Source: Anthopleura xanthogrammica
Taxonomy: Eukaryota > Cnidaria > Anthozoa > Actiniaria > Actiniidae
Assembly: GCA_964019055.1 (NCBI GenBank)
Contig: OZ025206.1
Coordinates: 28,237,012 to 28,301,011 of the forward strand
Length of the DNA stretch: 64,000 bases
Reading direction: 5' to 3'
The position numbers and the translations under genes are program-made. The notes under the pieces were generated by a model, which ran no database searches, was not told where the DNA came from, and worked only from the letters and a program-made list of their open reading frames with translations. Shown here in pieces: positions 57,206 through 64,000 of the stretch (position 1 is its first letter; the number at the start of each line of letters is the position of its first letter).

Positions 57206-60200
57206 GTAAGTAAAATTTACTACAACTTTTATATTGAAATATCATGAAGGTAAACAATAAAGTAAAATCTTTAATTGGACGACATTCAACACTATACTGC
57301 CTTTATCTTAACAAGGAATATTAATGTTATCATTATACCCTTAGAATGTCAAAACTACAAGATCTTGAACACACGAGACCGCGCTCAAGGAGTTCCAAGA
57401 GGAAATGTGCTCAAATGTGACAAGAATGATCTGAGCAAAGGATGGTACAGATTCAGTGGCGAGGCTGGATCTGCTATGCCAACATCATGCGTCCCCATCC
57501 ATCGCTGTGGTACCCATGCTCCTGGATGGATGGAAGGTTCTCATCCTACTCAAGCACAAGGCATCGTCAGTCGTAAAGTGTGTTATCACTGGAGTGGTAA
57601 ATGCTGTAACTGGAACAACATGATTCGTGTGAGGAACTGTGGTGGCTTCTACGTGTACGAACTGAACAAGACCCCAGTGTGTCATCTTCGTTACTGTGGC
57701 AACGCTGGAGGTAATTTTGCTTACATATTTTTTCATGTCGATAAATGGTATTTTCAATGTAATTTTTGTTATTTTACAAGATTCGAAAAATCATGGTAAT
57801 GTCATAACTAATGAGTTATTTTAATCTGAATGTGGTTGTCGACTAGAAAGTTTTTTACTACTTCGACAACCACACACACTCCTCATTTATTTTTGTCCAT
57901 TCTTTATTTGAAAATCATTAAATATTAATAAATATCTTTTTATCTTGTATATGTATTAATATGTTGGTAAATAAACGAGAGTATAAAACTTCGAATGTTT
58001 CATTATTTTTCAGTTGCTCCCAAAACTGAATCTCCTAAGCCTACAACACTCCCAGCAGCACCTACTGGTAAGTGGTCCATCTTTTCGTATGAACCAATGC
58101 TATCTCAGTATTTTAGCGCTAATGACTAAATTTCTACTTATACTGTGGTTTTTAGAATGCAAGAATTACAAGATGTTGAACACACGTGACCGTGCTCAAG
58201 GAGTTCCAAGAGGAAATGTGCTCAAATGTGACAAGAATGATCTGAGCAAAGGATGGTACAGATTCAGTGGCGAGGCTGGATCTGCTATGCCAACATCATG
58301 CGTCCCCATCCATCGCTGTGGTACCCATGCTCCTGGATGGATGGAAGGTTCTCATCCTACTCAAGCACAAGGCATCGTCAGTCGTAAAGTGTGTTATCAC
58401 TGGAGTGGTAAATGCTGTAACTGGAACAACATGATTCGTGTGAGGAACTGTGGTGGCTTCTACGTGTACGAGCTGAACAAGACCCCAGTGTGTCATCTTC
58501 GTTACTGTGGTAACGCTGGAGGTAATTGTGCTTTTATATTTATTGCGAACTTACAAATTGTCCTGTTGATTAATAGTAATGTCAGTGTAATGATTGTTAT
58601 TTTACAAGAATTGAATATGCATGGCAATGTCAAAACTAATAAGCTATTATAATATTAATGTGGTTGTCGACTAGAAAGTCTTTTACTACTTCGCAACCAC
58701 ACACTTGTCTCTTCATATCTTTTTGTCTATTCTTCATTCCTAATTTACTTTTTCACTTTTTGTAAAATTGATAAATATTTTTTGTAACTTTGTAAATGTA
58801 TTAACATGTGTGTAAACATTAAACCAAAATTCAAAAGTCTGAATGTTTCATTATTTTGCAGTTGTTCCTAAGACCGAACCACCTAAGCCTACAACACTCC
58901 CAGCAGCACCTAGTGGTAAGTGTTCCATCTTATCGAATAAAAAGGGTTATCTTTCTATTAAAGCGCTAATGACCTATTTTTTTTTACTTATACTGTTGTT
59001 TTTAGAATGCCAGAATTACAAGACGCTAAATACGCGAGACCGTGCCCAAGGAGTTCCAAGAGGAAATGTGCTCAAATGTGACAAGAATGATCTGAGTAAA
59101 GGATGGTACAGATTCAGTGGTGAGGCTGGATCTGCTATGCCAACATCTTGTGTCCCCATCCATCGCTGTGGTACCCATGCTCCTGGATGGATGGAAGGTT
59201 CTCATCCTACTCAAGCACAAGGCATCGTCAGTCGTAAAGTGTGTTATCACTGGAGTGGTAAATGTTGTAACTGGAACAACATGATTCGTGTGAGGAACTG
59301 TGGTGGCTTTTACGTGTACGAGCTGAACAAGACCCCAGTGTGTCATCTTCGTTACTGTGGCAACGCTGGAGGTAATTTTGCTTACATATTTTGTCATGTC
59401 GATAAATGGTATTTTCAATGTAATTTTTGTTATTTTACAAGATTCGAAAATGCATGGTAATGTCACAACTAATGAGTTATTATAATCTGAATATGGTTGT
59501 CGACTAAAACGTTTTTTACTACTTCGACAACCACACACACACTCCTCATTTATTTTTGTCCATTCTTTATTTGAAAATCACTGTTTTTGTAATATTAATG
59601 AATATCTTTGTAATCTTGTATATGTATTAATATGTAGGTAAATAAACTAAAGTTTAAAACTTCGAATGTTTCATTATTTTTCAGTTGCTCCCAAAACCGA
59701 ATCTCCTAAGCCTACAACACTTCCACCAGCACCTACTGGTAAGTGGTCCATCTATTCGTATAAACCAATGTTATCTTGGTATTTTAGCGCTAATGACTAA
59801 ATTTCTATTTATACTGTGGTTTTTAGAATGCAAGAATTACAAGATGTTGAACACACGTGACCGTGCTCAAGGAGTTCCAAGAGGAAATGTGCTCAAATGT
59901 GACAAGAATGATCTGAGTAAAGGATGGTACAGATTCAGTGGTGAGGCTGGATCTGCTATGCCAACATCTTGTGTTCCCATCCATCGCTGTGGTACCCATG
60001 CTCCTGGATGGATGGAAGGTTCTCATCCTACTCAAGCACAGGGCATCGTCAGTCGTAAAGTGTGTTATAACTGGAGTGGTAAATGTTGTAACTGGAACAA
60101 CATGATTCGTGTGAGGAACTGTGGTGGCTTCTACGTGTACGAGCTGAACAAGACCCCAGTGTGTCATCTTCGTTACTGTGGCAACGCTGGAGGTAATTGT

Positions 60201-63200
60201 GTTCACCTATTTTGTCATGTCGATAAATGGTATTTTCGATGTACTTTTTGTTACTTTACAAGATTCTAAAATGCATTGTATTGTTACAACTAATGAATTA
60301 TTATAATCTGAATATGGTTGTCGACTAGAAAGTTTTTTACTACTTCGACAACCACACACACACTCCTCATTTGTTTTTGTCCATTCTTTATTTGAAAATC
60401 ACTGTTTTTGTAATATTAATAAATATCTTTGTAATCTTGTATATGTATTAATATGTAGGTAAATAAACTAAAGTTTAAAAATTCGAATGTTTCATTATTT
60501 TTCAGTTGCTCCCAAAACCGAATCTCCTAAGCCTACAACACTCCCAGCAGCACCTACTGGTAAGTGGTCCATCTTTTCGTATAAACCAATGTTATCTCGG
60601 TATTTTAGCGCTAATGACTAAATTTCTATTTATACTGTGGTTTTTAGAATGCAAGAATTACAAGATGTTGAACACACGTGACCGTGCTCAAGGAGTTCCA
60701 AGAGGAAATGTGCTCAAATGTGACAAGAATGATCTGAGCAAAGGATGGTACAGATTCAGTGGTGAGGCTGGATCTGCTATGCCAACATCTTGTGTCCCCA
60801 TCCATCGCTGTGGTACCCATGCTCCTGGATGGATGGAAGGTTCTCATCCTACTCAAGCACAAGGCGTCGTCAGTCGTAAAGTGTGTTATCACTGGAGTGG
60901 TAAATGCTGTAACTGGAACAACATGATTCGTGTGAGGAACTGTGGTGGCTTTTACGTGTACGAACTGAACAAGACCCCAGTGTGTCATCTTCGTTACTGT
61001 GGTAACGCTGGAGGTAATTGTGCTTACATCTTTTATGTGAAGCCACACTTTGTCCTGTTGTTAAATGACATCGTCGATATATGGGATTATTTATACTTAC
61101 AGGATTTGAACATGCAAGGTAATGTCAAAACCAATAAGTTATTTAGTCATCCGAATGTTTTATGTGTGTTGCAGTTGCTCCTACAACCCAACCTCCTAAG
61201 CCTACAACACTTCCAGCATCTAATGGTAAGTACCAGCATGAACAGATGAAAAAATTACCAAAAGAAAAGGTTTCCCAATTTAAATATTGTAAATTGTTTT
61301 TTGACACTAGAATGCCAGAACTACAAGATGTTGAACACACGTGACCGTGCTCAAGGAGTTCCAAGAGGAAATGTGCTCAAATGTGACAAGAATGATTTGA
61401 GTAAAGGATGGTACAGATTCAGTGGTGAGGCTGGATCTGCTATGCCAACATCTTGTGTCCCCATCCATCGCTGTGGTACCCATGCTCCTGGATGGATGGA
61501 AGGTTCTCATCCTACTCAAGCACAGGGCATCGTCAGTCGTAAAGTGTGTTATCACTGGAGTGGTAAATGCTGTAACTGGAACAACATGATTCGTGTGAGG
61601 AACTGTGGTGGCTTCTACGTGTACGAACTGAACAAGACCCCAGTGTGTCATCTTCGTTACTGTGGCAACGCTGGAGGTAATTTTGCTTACATATTTTGTC
61701 ATGTCGATAAATGGTATTTTCAATGTAATTTGTGTTACTTTACAAGATTCGAAAATGCATGGTAATGTCATAACTAATGAATTATTTTAATTTGAATATG
61801 GTTGTCGAATAGAAAGTTTTTTACTACTTCGACAACCACACACACTCCTCATTTATTTTTGTCCATTCTTTTTTTGAAAATCATTAAATATTAATAAATA
61901 TCTTTTTATCTTGTATATGTATTAATATGTTGGTAAATAAACGAGAGTATGAAACTTCGAATATTTTATTATTTTTCAGTTGCTCCCAAAACTGAATCTC
62001 CTAAGCCTACAACACTCCCAGCAGCACCTACTGGTAAGTGGTCCATCTTTTCGTATGAACCAATGCTATCTCAGTATTTTAGCGCTAATGACTAAATTTC
62101 TACTTATACTGTGGTTTTTAGAATGCAAGAATTACAAGATGTTGAACACACGTGACCGTGCTCAAGGAGTTCCAAGAGGAAATGTGCTCAAATGTGACAA
62201 GAATGATCTGAGCAAAGGATGGTACAGATTCAGTGGCGAGGCTGGATCTGCTATGCCAACATCATGCGTCCCCATCCATCGCTGTGGTACCCATGCTCCT
62301 GGATGGATGGAAGGTTCTCATCCTACTCAAGCACAAGGCATCGTCAGTCGTAAAGTGTGTTATCACTGGAGTGGTAAATGCTGTAACTGGAACAACATGA
62401 TTCGTGTGAGGAACTGTGGTGGCTTCTACGTGTACGAACTGAACAAGACCCCAGTGTGTCATCTTCGTTACTGTGGTAACGCTGGAGGTAATTGTGCTTA
62501 CATCTTTTATGTGAAGCCACACTTTGTCCTGTTGTTAAATGACATCGTCGATATATGGGATTATTTATACTTACAGGATTTGAACATGCAAGGTAATGTC
62601 AAAACCAATAAGTTATTTAGTCATCCGAATGTTTTATGTGTGTTGCAGTTGCTCCTACAACCCAACCTCCTAAGCCTACAACACTTCCAGCATCTAATGG
62701 TAAGTACCAGCATGAACAGATGAAAAAATTACCAAAAGAAAAGGTTTCCCAATTTAAATATTGTAAATTGTTTTTTTGACACTAGAATGCCAGAACTACA
62801 AGATGTTGAACACACGTGACCGTGCTCAAGGAGTTCCAAGAGGAAATGTGCTCAAATGTGACAAGAATGATTTGAGTAAAGGATGGTACAGATTCAGTGG
62901 TGAGGCTGGATCTGCTATGCCAACATCTTGTGTCCCCATCCATCGCTGTGGTACCCATGCTCCTGGATGGATGGAAGGTACTCATCCTACTCAAGCACAA
63001 GGCGTCGTCAGTCGTAAAGTGTGTTATCACTGGAGTGGTAAATGCTGTAACTGGAACAACATGATTCGTGTGAGGAACTGTGGTGGCTTTTACGTGTACG
63101 AACTGAACAAGACCCCAGTGTGTCATCTTCGTTACTGTGGCAACGCTGGAGGTAATTTTGCTTACATATTTTGTCATGTCGATAAATGGTATTTTCAATG

Positions 63201-63972
63201 TAATTTTTGTTATTTTACAAGATTCGAAAATGCATGGTAATGTCACAACTAATGAGTTATTATAATCTGAATATGGTTGTCGACTAAAACGTTTTTTACT
63301 ACTTCGACAACCACACACACACTCCTCATTTATTTTTGTCCATTCTTTATTTGAAAATCACTGTATTTGTAATATTAATGAATATCTTTGTAATCTTGTA
63401 TATGTATTAATATGTAGGTAAATAAACTAAAGTTTAAAACTTCGAATGTTTCATTATTTTTCAGTTGCTCCCAAAACCGAATCTCCTAAGCCTACAACAC
63501 TTCCACCAGCACCTACTGGTAAGTGGTCCATCTATTCGTATAAACCAATGTTATCTTGGTATTTTAGCGCTAATGACTAAATTTCTATTTATACTGTGGT
63601 TTTTAGAATGCAAGAATTACAAGATGTTGAACACACGTGACCGTGCTCAAGGAGTTCCAAGAGGAAATGTGCTCAAATGTGACAAGAATGATCTGAGCAA
63701 AGGATGGTACAGATTCAGTGGTGAGGCTGGATCTGCTATGCCAACATCTTGTGTCCCCATCCATCGCTGTGGTACCCATGCTCCTGGATGGATGGAAGGT
63801 TCTCATCCTACTCAAGCACAAGGCATCGTCAGTCGTAAAGTGTGTTATCACTGGAGTGGTAAATGCTGTAACTGGAACAACATGATTCGTGTGAGGAACT
63901 GTGGTGGCTTCTACGTGTACGAACTGAACAAGACCCCAGTGTGTCATCTTCGTTACTGTGGCAACGCTGGAG
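55769..63972 (+). CDS. Gene 3 (partial): secreted tandem D8C (uromodulin/OIT3-type) protein
   Basis: The signal peptide is split over 55769-55806 and 57183-57205 (MHLLLCLLILLVGLFGTNGN). Then 366-nt D8C exons alternate with 51-54-nt Pro/Thr linker exons, all phase 1-1. D8C: 57345-57710, 58156-58521, 59006-59371, 59827-60192, 60648-61013, 61311-61676, 62122-62487, 62786-63151, 63607-63972. Linkers: 58014-58067, 58862-58915, 59685-59738, 60506-60559, 61175-61225, 61980-62033, 62649-62699, 63465-63518. Each D8C has ten cysteines and the family signature GWYRFSGEAG, CVPIHRCGTHAPGWM, HWSGKCCNW and YYCGN-like end, as in uromodulin, GP2 and OIT3. No stop is reached, so the gene continues past the right edge. 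A C-terminal ZP module, as in uromodulin, would be outside the window. Likely a secreted, possibly mucus or pathogen-binding protein (inference). Confidence 0.85.
57345..63972 (+). repeat. Tandem linker-D8C exon array with higher-order pairs
   Basis: Spacings between successive D8C exon starts are 811, 850, 821, 821, 663, 811, 664 and 821 bp. Intron sequence shows that blocks recur as groups: the 663/664 spacing with GCAGTTGCTCCTACAACCC linkers (51 nt) occurs twice, and the 811 and 821 types recur. Copies were therefore duplicated in multi-exon blocks. Confidence 0.85.
58014..58067 (+). CDS. Gene 3 Pro/Thr linker exon (type copy)
   Basis: 54 nt, TTTTTCAG acceptor, GTAAGT donor, phase 1-1, encoding VAPKTESPKPTTLPAAPTG across its junctions. 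Variants include VVPKTEPPKP at 58862 and VAPTTQPPKP at 61175 and 62649. The composition suits O-glycosylation and an extended spacer. Confidence 0.85.
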
Positions 63973-64000
63973 GTAATTTTGCTTACATATTTTGTCATGT

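Noticed and set aside
59026..63998. Long antisense open frames (up to 178 codons) across the D8C exons
   Set aside because: They mirror the coding exons, recur identically in each copy, run through the sense splice sites and have no domain or signal peptide. They are shadows of the sense codon pattern.

Overview
The window is eukaryotic, AT-rich and intron-rich, with no operons. It looks like an anthozoan cnidarian genome (coral or sea-anemone type). This is inferred from secreted multidomain proteins built of symmetric phase-1 exons (EGF, FG-GAP/VCBS-type propeller, D8C/uromodulin-type modules), a WSC-like four-cysteine C-terminal module, and many small non-autonomous DNA transposons. No species is claimed.

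Layout. (1) 1-5 kb, minus strand: two separate first exons, each encoding a cytoplasmic tail plus a transmembrane anchor and ending in the same phase. They look like 5' exons of NAALADase/glutamate-carboxypeptidase-II-like type II membrane peptidase(s) whose bodies are not visible. (2) 5-11.3 kb: no gene seen, only degenerate tandem repeats and hairpin elements. (3) 11.4-28.6 kb, plus strand: gene 1, complete, about 2217 residues. It has a signal peptide, five six-blade FG-GAP-like propellers separated by EGF modules, nine calcium-binding-type EGF exons, and a WSC-like C-terminus. (4) 28.6-34.4 kb: intergenic, with a large terminal-inverted-repeat element and a retroelement GIY-YIG relic. (5) 34.5-50.2 kb, plus strand: gene 2, the paralogue, about 1878 residues, with five propellers but no long EGF array. 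Its first intron holds a TTAA-flanked piggyBac-type fold-back element. (6) 51.9-53.0 kb, minus strand: a truncated third family member, its 5' side interrupted by repeat sequence. (7) 55.8 kb to the window end, plus strand: gene 3, a secreted protein with at least nine D8C modules joined by Pro/Thr-rich linkers, running off the right edge.

The main theme is whole-exon-block tandem duplication with homogenisation. Gene 1 and gene 2 each repeat a block of about 1481 bp (789-nt exon, 168-nt exon, 117-nt EGF exon, with introns) that is nearly identical inside a gene but different between genes. Gene 3 repeats an 811-850 bp linker/D8C block with higher-order pairs. All module exons are phase 1-1, so copy number can change without breaking the frame. 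The products are probably secreted extracellular-matrix, mucus or recognition proteins. That role is inference: the domains show calcium binding, disulphides and adhesion-type architecture but do not identify a ligand.

Limits: exon boundaries were read by eye from GT/AG signals, phase and paralogue agreement, with no transcript evidence. Near-identical tandem copies may also be affected by assembly.
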